Shown here one piece after another: positions 29,339-37,636 of a stretch of 64,000 bases of DNA (the stretch's first letter is position 1; each line of letters begins with the position of its first letter). Position numbers and translations under genes: made by a program. A model generated the notes under the pieces. It saw only the letters and a list, made by a program, of their open reading frames with translations. It was not told the origin of the DNA and did not search any database. This DNA is from Sinosporangium siamense (GTDB taxonomy: Bacteria; Actinomycetota; Actinomycetes; Streptosporangiales; Streptosporangiaceae), in contig NZ_BOOW01000037.1 of assembly GCF_016863435.1 (NCBI RefSeq), forward strand, positions 103,764-167,763, written 5' to 3'.

Positions 29339-30226
29339 ATGCGCGTGCTAGTCACGGACGCCGAGGTGACCTTGGCGGACGTCCTCTCGCTCCGGATTTC
29401 CGCCGAGGACCCCATCCCCGATGGCACCGACATGGTGCTGCGGCAACGCACCACCGGGGTCGAACGCCGGGTGCGCCTCGGTGCCCCGGGTGCCGAGGCG
29501 CGCGACGCGGGGCTCGCGGTTTCGCTGCCCCCGCTGTCGCTCATTCCCGGACGGTGGGACGTCTATTTCGCGCACCACGATCGGCATGAGGGCATACGGC
29601 ACAGCCATGCCGGGCCCGATGGGGAAAGTCATGGCGTTGATCGGCGGGAAGTGCATGGCGAGGATCGGCGGGAGAAGAACGATCGGCGCTGGCGGGTCAA
29701 AAGCATCGACCCCGGATTCTCCCTCGACCACCTAGAGGCATACGCGTTGAGCAGACGCACCCTCGCCTACCGCGCCTACCGCACCCAGACCGGCTTCCTC
29801 GCCCTGAAGATCAGTGAGGCCCGCCCAGTCGCCGAGGTCCGCGCCGTGTGGTTCCGCGAAGGGCGGTTCGAGGTGACCGGCCAGCTCGCCTACACCGGGC
29901 TCGACGACGACGACGCGCGCCACTCGGCCACTCTCACCCTCTCGCGTGACCGCCCTGACGGCACCCTGGCCAGCGTGGCAACCGTGCAGGGCGTCAGATT
30001 CCACGCCGCGCTCTCCCTGTGCGACATGCTGGACGCGCACTACGGCACCTGGGAGCCGACGCTCGCTGTCGAGGGCCTGCCCGAGCCGCTGCGGCTGCGG
30101 GCCAGACTCGACGACGTGGACGGCAAAGGCCGCCGCCTCCACTATCCGGCCGCCGAGGTGGACGGCGTGGCGATCCAGCCCGTCTACACCGACGACGAAG
30201 AGCTCCGCCTTGAGGTGAACGGGTGA
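29339..30226 (+). CDS. Unknown protein coupled to a glycosyltransferase
   Basis: The 295-residue product has no signal peptide or membrane segment. It looks like two beta-rich domains, residues 1-85 (MRVLVTDAEVTLADVLSLRISAEDP) and 135-295 (LKISEARPVAEVRAVWFREGRFEVTGQLAYTG), joined by a charged His/Arg/Asp/Glu-rich linker (about 85-125). Its stop overlaps the GTG of the next glycosyltransferase by 4 bp, so they are translationally coupled and probably act together on a cell-surface glycopolymer. I do not recognise a family. It follows an AT-rich intergenic region (29195-29300) that is likely to hold its promoter. Confidence 0.75.
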   Translation: MRVLVTDAEVTLADVLSLRISAEDPIPDGTDMVLRQRTTGVERRVRLGAPGAEARDAGLAVSLPPLSLIPGRWDVYFAHHDRHEGIRHSHAGPDGESHGVDRREVHGEDRREKNDRRWRVKSIDPGFSLDHLEAYALSRRTLAYRAYRTQTGFLALKISEARPVAEVRAVWFREGRFEVTGQLAYTGLDDDDARHSATLTLSRDRPDGTLASVATVQGVRFHAALSLCDMLDAHYGTWEPTLAVEGLPEPLRLRARLDDVDGKGRRLHYPAAEVDGVAIQPVYTDDEELRLEVNG

Positions 30227-31290
30227 AGATCTCGCTGCTGGTGCCCTCGGCGTACGGCATGCGCGGCGACATCCGCTCGACGCTGAACCTCGCCACCGAG
30301 TTGTCCAAACGGCACGACGTCGAGGTGATCAGCGTCAAGCGGCAGCGGGAGAAGCCGTTCTTCCCGGTGGGGCCCAAGGTCACCATGCGGTGGTTGTTCG
30401 ACGGGAGACCGGGGGTGCGGCATCTGTTCCCGTCCGGGCAGATGCGGGCGGACGTCGCCCTGTGGCGCACGCTTCGCACGCTCCGGTCCGACGTGCTCAT
30501 CACCACACGGCCGGGCCTCGCCGTACAGGCCGCGCGTTATGCGTCGCGCGAGGTGACGCGCATCGCCAGGGAGTGGAGCAGACCTCCTGTGCCCGGACCG
30601 ATCCGGCGTTTCTATCCGCGTCTGGACGCCGTCGTCGCCGCGACGGAGACCGGCCTGGCCGAATGGGACGCACTGACCGGCGCGTCCCCGCAGGTGCACC
30701 TCATCCCCGACGCGCTCCCTGGCGGGCCGTCGCCGCGGTCGCGCATGGACAACCGCATCATCGCCGCGGGCGGCCGGTGGGTCGCCGCCAAGGCATACGA
30801 CAGGCTGGTGCGGGCCTTCGCGATCGTGGCGGGCAAACGCCCCGACTGGCGGCTGCGGTTGTACGGCTCGGGCCCGGAGGAGAAACGCCTCCGGCAACTC
30901 GTGGCCGACCTCAACCTGCACAACCACGTCTACTTCATGGGCACCACCCCGGACCTCAGCGGCGAGTTCGCCAAGGCGTCGATCGTGGCCACCGCCTCCC
31001 GCCAGGAGGTGCCCGGTATGACGATCATCGAGGCGCTCGGCTGCGGCGTGCCCGTCGTGGGGTTCGACAGCGCGCGCGGGCCGGGAGAATTCCTTGTCAC
31101 GGGCTACAACGGAGTGCTTGTGCCGGAGGGCGGTGGCGAGGCCGAGAGCTATGCGCTCGCGCTGCTCGCACTGATCGACGACGAGCGTCGCCGCAGGTCG
31201 CTGGCGGCCGGCGCGTTGTCGACCGCGACGCGCCACGCCGCGCACCTCGTCGCCGAGCAGTGGGAGAAAACCATCGCGGACCTGCGTTAA
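30223..31290 (+). CDS. GT-B fold glycosyltransferase (family 4 type)
   Basis: The 355-residue product starts KISLLVPSAYGMRGDIRSTLNLATELSKRHDVEVISV, the N-terminal Rossmann pattern of GT4 enzymes with a glycine-rich acceptor loop. The C-terminal domain has the donor-site signature EVPGMTIIEALGCGVPVVGFD (the E-x7-E type). Proteins of this kind take part in teichoic/teichuronic acid or exopolysaccharide synthesis at the membrane; the exact sugar is unknown. GTG 30223 overlaps the upstream stop (GTGA). The two genes form an operon, with a CsoR-type gene starting 36 bp after it. Confidence 0.85.
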   Translation: MKISLLVPSAYGMRGDIRSTLNLATELSKRHDVEVISVKRQREKPFFPVGPKVTMRWLFDGRPGVRHLFPSGQMRADVALWRTLRTLRSDVLITTRPGLAVQAARYASREVTRIAREWSRPPVPGPIRRFYPRLDAVVAATETGLAEWDALTGASPQVHLIPDALPGGPSPRSRMDNRIIAAGGRWVAAKAYDRLVRAFAIVAGKRPDWRLRLYGSGPEEKRLRQLVADLNLHNHVYFMGTTPDLSGEFAKASIVATASRQEVPGMTIIEALGCGVPVVGFDSARGPGEFLVTGYNGVLVPEGGGEAESYALALLALIDDERRRRSLAAGALSTATRHAAHLVAEQWEKTIADLR

Positions 31291-31326
31291 CAGAATCCTC
31301 ATAGGGGTAGCGGGTACCGTTGTGTC

Positions 31327-31608
31327 ATGCATGGGTACAGCGGCGACAAGCAGGCATATCTAACTCGGCTGCGGCGGATCGAAGGCCAGATCCGGGGCCT
31401 CCAGCGAATGGTCGAAGAAGACTCTTATTGCATCGACGTCCTGACGCAGGTGTCCGCGGCCACGCGTGCCCTGCAGGCCGTCGCCTTGGGACTCCTTGAA
31501 GACCACATATCGCACTGTGTGACCGACGCCATCAACTCGGGTGGCCCCGAGGCTGAAGCCAAGGTCAAGGAAGCGTCGGCCGCCATCGCCCGGCTGGTTC
31601 GCTCGTAA
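31327..31608 (+). CDS. csoR: CsoR-family metal-sensing repressor
   Basis: A 93-residue all-helical regulator of the CsoR/RcnR family. Cys35, His60 and Cys64 reproduce the C-H-C Cu(I)-binding triad (spacing 25 and 4), and the DNA-binding N-terminus has RLRRIEGQIRGLQRM. When copper binds, such proteins leave DNA and release copper-export genes. No copper ATPase or chaperone gene adjoins it here. A G-tract/TACC stretch (ATAGGGGTAGCGGGTACC, about 31300-31317) just upstream of the ATG resembles CsoR operator halves, suggesting autoregulation. Confidence 0.85.
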   Translation: MHGYSGDKQAYLTRLRRIEGQIRGLQRMVEEDSYCIDVLTQVSAATRALQAVALGLLEDHISHCVTDAINSGGPEAEAKVKEASAAIARLVRS

Positions 31609-31742
31609 TCTTGTCAGTAGTCGGAGCTGGGATATGTCGGGGGATTCGTATCACCCAAACGGACATGGTTCCCCAGAAACGATCTCACTAGCTAACTAGT
31701 CACCCTCGCCGCAGGGGGCTAGCAGGGCTCTCACAAAGACAT

Positions 31743-31774
31743 GGGGTTCCGGACTCTCCGTGGTCCGGAACCCC
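31743..31774. terminator. Bidirectional hairpin between csoR and a small minus-strand gene
   Basis: GGGGTTCCGGAC and GTCCGGAACCCC form a perfect 12-bp stem with an 8-nt loop. It lies 17 bp after the stop of the small gene at 31791-31952 (minus strand), where it is followed by ATGTCTTTGT, and 134 bp after the csoR stop. Confidence 0.7.
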
Positions 31775-31790
31775 GTTGATCGATGGTCTG

Positions 31791-31952
31791 TCAGCATCTC
31801 GCAGTGGTCCGCAATCCGAGCGCGTTGTCGAGCTCTTCCAAGGTCAGTCGCCTCTCGCTGATCGCAACGGCGCTGAGCACCTCGGCGATGAGGGCGATCT
31901 CATCCAACGCGACACGATCGTGGACCCGCGAGTCGAGCTCGTCGTGCCCCAC
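31791..31952 (-). CDS. Small acidic protein, unknown
   Basis: A possible 53-residue product, starting at a GTG preceded by GGAGGAAGG, rich in Glu, Asp and Leu and predicted helical: DELDSRVHDRVALDEIALIAEVLSAVA, then RRLTLEELDNALGL. The ribosome site and the strong terminator directly after the stop favour a real gene. Competing plus-strand frames here lack a ribosome site. I do not know the family; the RxLTxEEIDxALGL-type end is reminiscent of small helical actinomycete proteins. Confidence 0.5.
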   Translation of the reverse strand: MGHDELDSRVHDRVALDEIALIAEVLSAVAISERRLTLEELDNALGLRTTARC

Positions 31953-32195
31953 CGCGTCGTCCTTCCTCCCGCAGCCCACACCCACTTCGAGGTTACGGTG
32001 GAGGGCCTTTCGGCGACATGGCCCATCGGGACCATTCCTTACGCCATGAGGCGGCGCCTTGGCGGATCATTTCCTGATTGTGAGATCACAATTCAATTAA
32101 GTCCTGGATGCAAATGATAAACGGGGGGTAGGGGAAAATAACAACTTTCTGTGTATACAGAGTCACGAGTGTTCTGCTGTGACTCCTGAGGTGGG

Positions 32196-33518
32196 CTACC
32201 GGGGGTCGTCCCGCTCGTGGATCAGGCACCCGACCACCGCAGACGCGCCGGTGAAGCCCCGTGTGGGCGGCGTCACACCCGTCAGTGCGCACCACGCGAG
32301 TCCCATCGCATAACCGGCGCCGAGGAGTGCCGCCGCGCGATCACGGCTTGGTGGACGGAGAGTTGTCGGCAACTCACCGTCACGCGGCCAATAGCCACGT
32401 AGTGGATGTCCTTCATCGTTCAGTACTGCATACACAATGTGCCGTAATTCCGGGTCAAGCCAGGCGGCGAGAAGATCAAATACTTGAGGAGCGGCAGTTG
32501 CGAGATCTGCTGCCAGCAACGCTCCCGCCGCGGCCCGTGGATCCACACCGCGTCCCGCCACGAAGTCCAGCGCCCGCACGACGTCGTAGACGGCATGGCG
32601 GAAACGGTCCCCCGGAGATGTCTCGCCCACCGCCGCGTCCCGCAGGTGCTGCGGACAGCGTGCCAGCCAGGCCTCACGAAGCGCCACGTCGCCGTGCTCC
32701 GCCGTACGGTGATCCAGGCCCGGGGAGCGTAGTTCCGGCTCCAGCATCGCCACCAGGGCCGCGGCCTTGGGCCTGAACCTCGCGTCGTCGGCCAGCACCT
32801 CCGCGGCGTCCGCCATCAGGGCCAGGAGGAACAACGCCGGGTCCTCGGCGCCGGCGCGCACGCGTTCGCCGTACAACCCGGCCAGATCGGTCAGGCTTGG
32901 CGGGACCAGCCAGCGCACCCAGTCGTCCCCCGGCAAGGGTTTGCCGAGGAACTCGCCGAACATCGACAACAACATCTCGTTTCCGTCGAACGCCGGAGAG
33001 TAGGCACACCACACGACCGTGCCCCAGACGGCGGCCACCGTGCTCGGGACGTCCTTCGCGAACTGCTCCGCGAACGGGTCGGCGGTGAGGGGGAAATGCT
33101 CGCGTGAGCGGCGCCCATGGGCCTTCAGAAGCTTTCGCACACCCTTGACCACCTCCAGGGGTACGTCGGGGCCTACGAACCCCTGCGTGGAGCCCCTGTC
33201 GTGGGTGAAATCCGGCCCCCTCGGGACAAGCTGCGGCACCAGCAGCGTCGTGCACCGGAGCACCCGCGCCGACGCCCGGACGCGGGCGTCCGCGGGCGGC
33301 GCGGCCAGGTGCCACCGCCCGTCGGCCGGATCCTGCAAATACCACCGCGCGTGCGCCCCGAACAACCACCTGCGGCCGTCCGCCGTCACGATCATCCGCG
33401 CCGCGATCTCCTGGGCCCGCACCCCCGGCGGCGAAACCCTCCACTGCGGATGCGCCACCAACGTCCGCACATCTACCTCAACCGCTGAAAAGCAGTCTCG
33501 ACCACGCACGGCGCTCAT
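32196..33518 (-). CDS. Conserved-looking cytoplasmic protein, unknown function
   Basis: The 440-residue product has no signal peptide or membrane helix. The first 75 residues (VEVDVRTLVAHPQWRVSPPG, then TADGRRWLFGAHARWYLQDP) look like a small beta domain reading a display-type sequence. The rest is mostly helical, with HFPLTADPFAEQFAKDVPSTVAAVWGTVVWCAYSPAF and a Trp/Leu-rich C-terminus. The frame stays open 152 codons upstream with Arg/Pro-rich, non-coding-like sequence, so I start at the ATG at 33518 (MSAVRGRD). I recognise no family. Neighbours give no functional hint. Confidence 0.75.
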   Translation of the reverse strand: MSAVRGRDCFSAVEVDVRTLVAHPQWRVSPPGVRAQEIAARMIVTADGRRWLFGAHARWYLQDPADGRWHLAAPPADARVRASARVLRCTTLLVPQLVPRGPDFTHDRGSTQGFVGPDVPLEVVKGVRKLLKAHGRRSREHFPLTADPFAEQFAKDVPSTVAAVWGTVVWCAYSPAFDGNEMLLSMFGEFLGKPLPGDDWVRWLVPPSLTDLAGLYGERVRAGAEDPALFLLALMADAAEVLADDARFRPKAAALVAMLEPELRSPGLDHRTAEHGDVALREAWLARCPQHLRDAAVGETSPGDRFRHAVYDVVRALDFVAGRGVDPRAAAGALLAADLATAAPQVFDLLAAWLDPELRHIVYAVLNDEGHPLRGYWPRDGELPTTLRPPSRDRAAALLGAGYAMGLAWCALTGVTPPTRGFTGASAVVGCLIHERDDPR

Positions 33519-33619
33519 GGTAGCCGCCCGCCCGAAAGTCACCCTGTGGCGTGGGGCTTCGCGTCGTCGATGTTTGTGATTTGGTCGTCCCGGCGCCGGC
33601 TCGAGGCCGGCCCGGACTC

Positions 33620-34162
33620 CTAGAGGGGTTTCGCCTGAGTGTGGCGTTGGGCTAGTGCCATGTAATGCGCCGGGGTGTTGGCGAATGTGGCCCGGTCGGC
33701 GTCGGTGAGTTCGCGGATGACGCGGCCGGGTACGCCCGCGACAAGGACACCCGGGGGGATCTTCTTCCCAGGCCCCACCAAAGCCCCGGCGGCGACCAGT
33801 GACCCCGCTCCAATGCGGGCGCCGTTGAGAACGATGGCCCCGATCCCGACAAGTGCCCCGGTCTCGATGTGAGCCCCGTGGACCATGGCCTTGTGGCCGA
33901 GGCTGACGCGGGGTTCGAGGACGGCGGGGTAGCCGGGGTCGGCGTGCATGCAGCAAAGGTCCTGGATGTTGCACTCGTCGCCGATGTCGATGGGTGCGTC
34001 GTCGCCCCGGATGACCGATCCGTACCAGACGTTGGCGCCCCGGCCGAGGCGGACGTGGCCGGTGATGACGGCACCGGGGGCCACGAAGGCTTCGGGGTGA
34101 ATGTCTGGACCTGGGGTGTCCGGCAGTGCTGCGATGTACGGCCCAAGGTTCATGTCACTCAT
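33620..34162 (-). CDS. Gamma carbonic anhydrase family protein
   Basis: The 180-residue product is a left-handed beta-helix with hexapeptide repeats: AVITGHVRLGRGANVWYGSVIRGDDAPIDIG, then NIQDLCCMHADPGYP and SLGHKAMVHGAHIETGALVGIGAIVLNGARIG. His in CMHAD and the pair in LGHKAMVHG are the metal ligands of the family. The C-terminal helix is DADRATFANTPAHYMALAQRH. It is cytoplasmic; members bind zinc or iron and some interconvert CO2 and bicarbonate. The ATG at 34162 begins MSDMNLGPY, a usual start. It is divergent from the DivIVA-like gene. Confidence 0.88.
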   Translation of the reverse strand: MSDMNLGPYIAALPDTPGPDIHPEAFVAPGAVITGHVRLGRGANVWYGSVIRGDDAPIDIGDECNIQDLCCMHADPGYPAVLEPRVSLGHKAMVHGAHIETGALVGIGAIVLNGARIGAGSLVAAGALVGPGKKIPPGVLVAGVPGRVIRELTDADRATFANTPAHYMALAQRHTQAKPL

Positions 34163-34285
34163 GCTAGTCGCCCGCTTTTTCCACAAGGAGGTGGGCCGTT
34201 CCGCTTGCGGACTTGGGCGGATAGCAGGAAAGTCGTGTCCTGACGTGTCGTTTTCCGACTCACCACGACCCCCACAGGCAGTGCC

Positions 34286-35407
34286 ATGACAAACCAGCAC
34301 GAGAGCTTTCCAGACCTGATGCAAGAGGACTCGTTCGAGGTCGTCATGCGCGGCTACAGCCGCCGTCAGGTTCACGACTACATGGTCCGCACCCGCAACC
34401 AGGTCCGTGACCTGGAAGAACGGCTAGCAAGGGCGATCGATCAGGCTGAGCAGGGCCGCATCGAGCTAGCCGAGGCGCGGCGGCGACTGGCCGAGGCACC
34501 CCAGGATTATGACGAATTGAGCCAGCGGCTCGCGCAAATCCTCAAACTGGGCGAGGAGGAAGCGGCAGCAAAACGTGAGACCGCGGACGCCGAAGCGGCG
34601 AAAACGCGGGATGAGGCCGCGCAGGAGGCCGAGCAGGTGCTCACCAGTGCCCGCGAGCAGTCCGAGCAGGTGTTAAGCGCCGCGCAGAACGAGGCGGAGC
34701 GCAGGGTGGGGGAGGCTACGGCGGCGGCGGAGCGCATGCTGGCGCAGGCGGGCTCCGACGCCGAGGAGACGCTCAACGCCGCCCGCGCGGAGGCCGACGA
34801 CACGTTGCGTACGGCTCGCGCCGAGGCGGACCGCCTGGTGACGACGGCGCGGCACGAGGCCGAGAGCACGGTGGAGAACGCCCGTGCCGAGGCGGACTCC
34901 ACGTTGACGGCCGCGCGCAACGAGGCGGAGGACACGCTCACCTCGGCCAGGTCGGAGTCGGAGAACATGCTGACGTCGGCGCAGCGGCGGGCGTCGAGTC
35001 TCGACGAGCACACGGGCCGCAGGGTCGCGCATCTGACCGAGACGCACAACGACGTCATGCGCCGCTTCACGGATCTCAACAAGGTGCTGGACGAGCTCAT
35101 GCACCGGGAGAAGATCGCGGGTCCGCTGATCGACGAGGCCTCGGTGCTTCCCCCGCCGCCGTCGATCGTGCCGAAGCCGAGCCCGGTGCCGCAGGACGAG
35201 GAGCCGGCTGAGGAGCCCGACGTGGAGTCGGTGCGGGTGATCGTGGACGACGAGGATGTGCCGCGCCGTCTGCCGGAGGAGTCCGCCGACACGCACGGGC
35301 CCGCCGAGGGCAACGGAGGCGGCCGTTTCTCGGATGACACGGATGTCAACATGAGGCTCGGCGAGCCGTCCGAGGTGCGCGACCCGTTCACCCCGGTCCG
35401 GAAGTAG
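34286..35407 (+). CDS. DivIVA/FilP-like coiled-coil protein
   Basis: The 373-residue product has a DivIVA-type N-terminus (SFEVVMRGYSRRQVHDYMVRTRNQVRDLEERL), then a long coiled coil from about residue 35 to 270. Within it, an 11-residue period of the form A-R-x-E-A-D-x-T-L-x-x repeats many times. An acidic, Pro-rich tail ends the protein. Such proteins (DivIVA, Scy, FilP; often called cellulose-binding protein in databases) organise polar growth and the cytoskeleton of filamentous actinomycetes. The start is ATG 34286. The coding strand is locally repetitive because of the 33-bp repeats. Confidence 0.82.
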   Translation: MTNQHESFPDLMQEDSFEVVMRGYSRRQVHDYMVRTRNQVRDLEERLARAIDQAEQGRIELAEARRRLAEAPQDYDELSQRLAQILKLGEEEAAAKRETADAEAAKTRDEAAQEAEQVLTSAREQSEQVLSAAQNEAERRVGEATAAAERMLAQAGSDAEETLNAARAEADDTLRTARAEADRLVTTARHEAESTVENARAEADSTLTAARNEAEDTLTSARSESENMLTSAQRRASSLDEHTGRRVAHLTETHNDVMRRFTDLNKVLDELMHREKIAGPLIDEASVLPPPPSIVPKPSPVPQDEEPAEEPDVESVRVIVDDEDVPRRLPEESADTHGPAEGNGGGRFSDDTDVNMRLGEPSEVRDPFTPVRK

Positions 35408-35467
35408 CGTCTCGATCCGGTTCACGCTGCGGGCCGCCGACACGGGAGACGTGTGGGGACGTGGTCC

Positions 35468-35675
35468 GTACGGTGCCCGCGGCGTAGCCGGGTCGGTCGG
35501 TTCGCGGGGGTGTGTGGTGCCCCCACGGGTGGGGCGATGTACGGTGCCCGCGGCGTAGCCGGGGTTGGTTTGTGGGAGTGTGTGGCGCCCCCACGGGTGG
35601 GGCGATGTACGGTGCCCGCGGCGTAGCCGGTCGGCTTGTGGGGGTGTGTGGTGCCCTCGCACGGGGGGTGCCCTC
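35468..35675. repeat. Three tandem copies of a ~70-bp intergenic repeat
   Basis: Units begin with GTACGGTGCCCGCGGCG at 35468, 35539 and 35607 (spacing 71 and 68 bp) and contain GGGGTGTGTGG and CCCCCACGGGTGGGG, a short inverted repeat. They fill the space after the DivIVA-like gene. Frames open through them on both strands encode only Arg/Pro/Thr repeats. Confidence 0.85.
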
Positions 35676-35798
35676 GCCCATGCGGTAGTGATGGCCCGCG
35701 ATCACCTGGGGGCGTTTCCACCGGCGGAACGCCACCGTGATCGACCCGTTGAGCACACCGTCGCGTAGTCGCCGCTCGAACAGCATGGTGCCACTTTA

Positions 35799-35884
35799 GG
35801 TGGCTGTGCCGTACCCGCCCCCAGACCGGTGGCTGTGCTGTACCCCGCCCAGGGCGGTGGCTGTGCCGTACCCCTCAGGGCGGA
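35799..35884. repeat. Three tandem copies of a ~28-bp repeat
   Basis: GGTGGCTGTGCCGTACCC-like units begin at 35799, 35828 and 35856 (spacing 29 and 28 bp). Each carries the CCGTACC motif dispersed elsewhere in the window. Confidence 0.8.
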
Positions 35885-35919
35885 AACCCCCGCCCCCGAT
35901 TGGGTCGGGGGTTTCCGCC
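35879..35919. terminator. Strong hairpin between convergent genes
   Basis: GGCGGAAACCCCCG (35879-35892) pairs perfectly with CGGGGGTTTCCGCC (35906-35919). The 14-bp stem lies between the convergent DivIVA-like gene and the small gene at 36050. It lacks a U-run, but the TTT within the stem and its stability make it a plausible terminator in both directions. Confidence 0.65.
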
Positions 35920-36049
35920 TGAGTGGGGCCCGGCGCCGGAGGCCGCTCCAGGCTGACCTCGGCACCGGGCGGCTTGGGTGTCCCGTGGCCCTCCCGCCCG
36001 GCGTGGGCCACGGGACGATGTGGTGATCGATGAAGATCACGTGGGTTGG

Positions 36050-36352
36050 TCAGGAATCGGGGCCAATTACCTCGGGTGCGTCGGGGCCGGTGAGGTCGGG
36101 GTCATGTACAAGCGGACTGCCGATGCCGAAATCCTCGACGTCCTCCGCGGTCACCCGGGACAACTGGTCGAGCAGTTGACGGCGCAGGCCGTCGGGATCG
36201 TCGGCGTCGATGGTCATGGCACATCCGGCGTCTCGTTCCTCGGGGGTCAGCGGGTGGTGGCGGGTGGCCCACCACCGGCCCGCGTCGCTACGCCAGATGG
36301 TCCACGCGGGAAACTCCCGGGCTATGTCCGCGAGATGCCGGTCAAAGGACAT
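36050..36352 (-). CDS. Small protein of a two-member family (W-x-IWxSDAGxWxATR)
   Basis: The 100-residue product contains FPAWTIWRSDAGRWWATR (about residues 14-31), then a less conserved stretch ending TIDADDPDGLRRQLLDQL. A second gene at 47285-47599 encodes the same core, so this is a small paralogous family. It is cytoplasmic, with no signal peptide. Similar short proteins occur near HTH regulators in actinomycetes (from memory); here a GntR-family gene lies 120 bp upstream on the same strand. The palindrome TTCTCTAGAGAA stands 57 bp before the ATG. Confidence 0.75.
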   Translation of the reverse strand: MSFDRHLADIAREFPAWTIWRSDAGRWWATRHHPLTPEERDAGCAMTIDADDPDGLRRQLLDQLSRVTAEDVEDFGIGSPLVHDPDLTGPDAPEVIGPDS

Positions 36353-36408
36353 CTATTCACCCTTCTCGGGCCCGGTTTGCTCCGTTTCCACCATCGACGG
36401 TGCAGCAC

Positions 36409-36420
36409 TTCTCTAGAGAA
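36409..36420. promoter_or_regulatory. Perfect palindrome upstream of the small W-rich protein gene
   Basis: TTCTCTAGAGAA is a perfect 12-bp palindrome 57 bp upstream of the start of the gene at 36050-36352. A TTGACC box lies about 20 bp further upstream on the minus strand (36446-36441), so the palindrome would overlap the promoter. Confidence 0.4.
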
Positions 36421-36472
36421 ATCAATGATCGGGGTGGACAGGTCAACCTATCGGTAGGCTGTGAACTTGACT

Positions 36473-37225
36473 TCAGGCGTCGAAGTCGTACTGAAGTACA
36501 TAAGCGGCGGAGTCCAGCACCATCTCGTTCAGCTCCACCGGCACCCCGCCCGCGGCATAGGCCGTGCGCCGGACGACGATCACCGGTGTGCCGGCCGGCA
36601 GGCCGATCAAGCTCGCCTCGGCGGGCATGGGCATCCGTGCCCGCACCTCCTCGGTGAAGGTCGCGGGGGCATAACCGAGGTCGCCCAGGCGGGCGTAGAC
36701 GCCGCCAGGGCCGGTGTCGGGTCGGGTGATGGCCGTGCCCTCGACGAGGTCGGCGGGGAAGTAGGACGCGGCGAGCTGCACCGGTCGCCCGTCCACTGAG
36801 TAGCGGCGGCGCCGCACCCATACCTCCGCGGAGCCCAGCACGCCGGTCATGTCGGCGTCTGCGGGCTCACGCGTGACTCGTAGTTCGTCGACCGTATACG
36901 GACGACCTCGTGTGTCGGCGTCCCAGATGGATTGGCCCTGGGCCCATCGCTCGCGCGCTAGGCGCCGGGATCCGTGCCTCCTAATCGGGTTGAACTGGCG
37001 CACATAAACCCCCGATCCACGCTTGGGGACGGCAAGTCCCTCATTGATAAGAACCGCTAGTGCCTGACGGGCGGTTGCGCGGGCCACGCCGTAGCCCGCC
37101 ATGAGCGCGTTTTCGCCGGGCAGTCGGTCTCCGTCACGCAGGTCGCCGGACAAGATCGCGGCGCGGAGTTCGTCGGCGATTCGTCGATAGATCGGGGGCT
37201 CGTGAGGTTCCGGGGTTTCCTGCAC
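36473..37225 (-). CDS. GntR-family regulator with UTRA domain (HutC type)
   Basis: The 250-residue product has an N-terminal winged helix at about 12-75 (PPIYRRIADELRAAILSGDLRDGDRLPGENALMAGYGVARATARQALAVLINEGLAV) and a C-terminal UTRA ligand-binding domain (VWVRRRRYSVDGRPVQLAASYFPADLVEGTAI and VVRRTAYAAGGVPVELNEMVLDSAAYVLQYDF). UTRA regulators sense sugars, amino acids or other small metabolites. The start is GTG at 37225, with GAGGG 11 nt upstream; the ATG at 37291 is less likely. The gene lies upstream of the small W-rich gene on the same strand. Confidence 0.85.
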   Translation of the reverse strand: MQETPEPHEPPIYRRIADELRAAILSGDLRDGDRLPGENALMAGYGVARATARQALAVLINEGLAVPKRGSGVYVRQFNPIRRHGSRRLARERWAQGQSIWDADTRGRPYTVDELRVTREPADADMTGVLGSAEVWVRRRRYSVDGRPVQLAASYFPADLVEGTAITRPDTGPGGVYARLGDLGYAPATFTEEVRARMPMPAEASLIGLPAGTPVIVVRRTAYAAGGVPVELNEMVLDSAAYVLQYDFDA

Positions 37226-37636
37226 GTTATGATCACCCTCTGTTACCAACCAGCTTCGGCGTCTCCAGAGAACTTGCCCCGCCTTGTCCACGATCGCACA
37301 GATACACAGGTTGGTCGCGTGCTTCTTTTGAGTGGATCGTGCCCGTGTGGTGATCCTCGAGAGTTTTCGCAGACCGTTACCTTGGCACGGTCCTGACCGC
37401 TATTCGGCCGCGTGACCACATTTGGCTAACTGTCTGGGTTTGTACGACAGCCGCCGACGCTCCTGAGAACCATGGGACGTAGGACCGTTCCCTCCCGATG
37501 CCTATCCCTCGGGATACCGGAAGATGGCCTTCAAGTAAGGAGCGTCCGGTGGGCTTGCATTCCACATCCTGGATGCAGGGGGATGGAAGTTGGTGGCCAC
37601 CTTGGCGATCATGTGAGCGTCAGGGAAAAAGGGGAC
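37226..37636. other. Intergenic region between GntR and IclR genes, with palindromes
   Basis: 411 bp with no convincing gene. It should hold the gntR promoter. Visible dyads are TATCCC-TC-GGGATA (37503-37516), TGCAT...ATGCA around CATCC-T-GGATG (about 37556-37577) and CCGT...ACGG near 37377-37391. Any of these could be an operator for the GntR protein. Confidence 0.45.

Noticed and set aside
31776..32117. 113-codon plus-strand frame after csoR
   Set aside because: No ribosome site and no family likeness. The minus-strand frame in the same place has a ribosome site and a terminator and is preferred.
35468..35884. CRISPR array
   Set aside because: Repeats are directly tandem with no unique spacers of constant length, and no cas genes are present.
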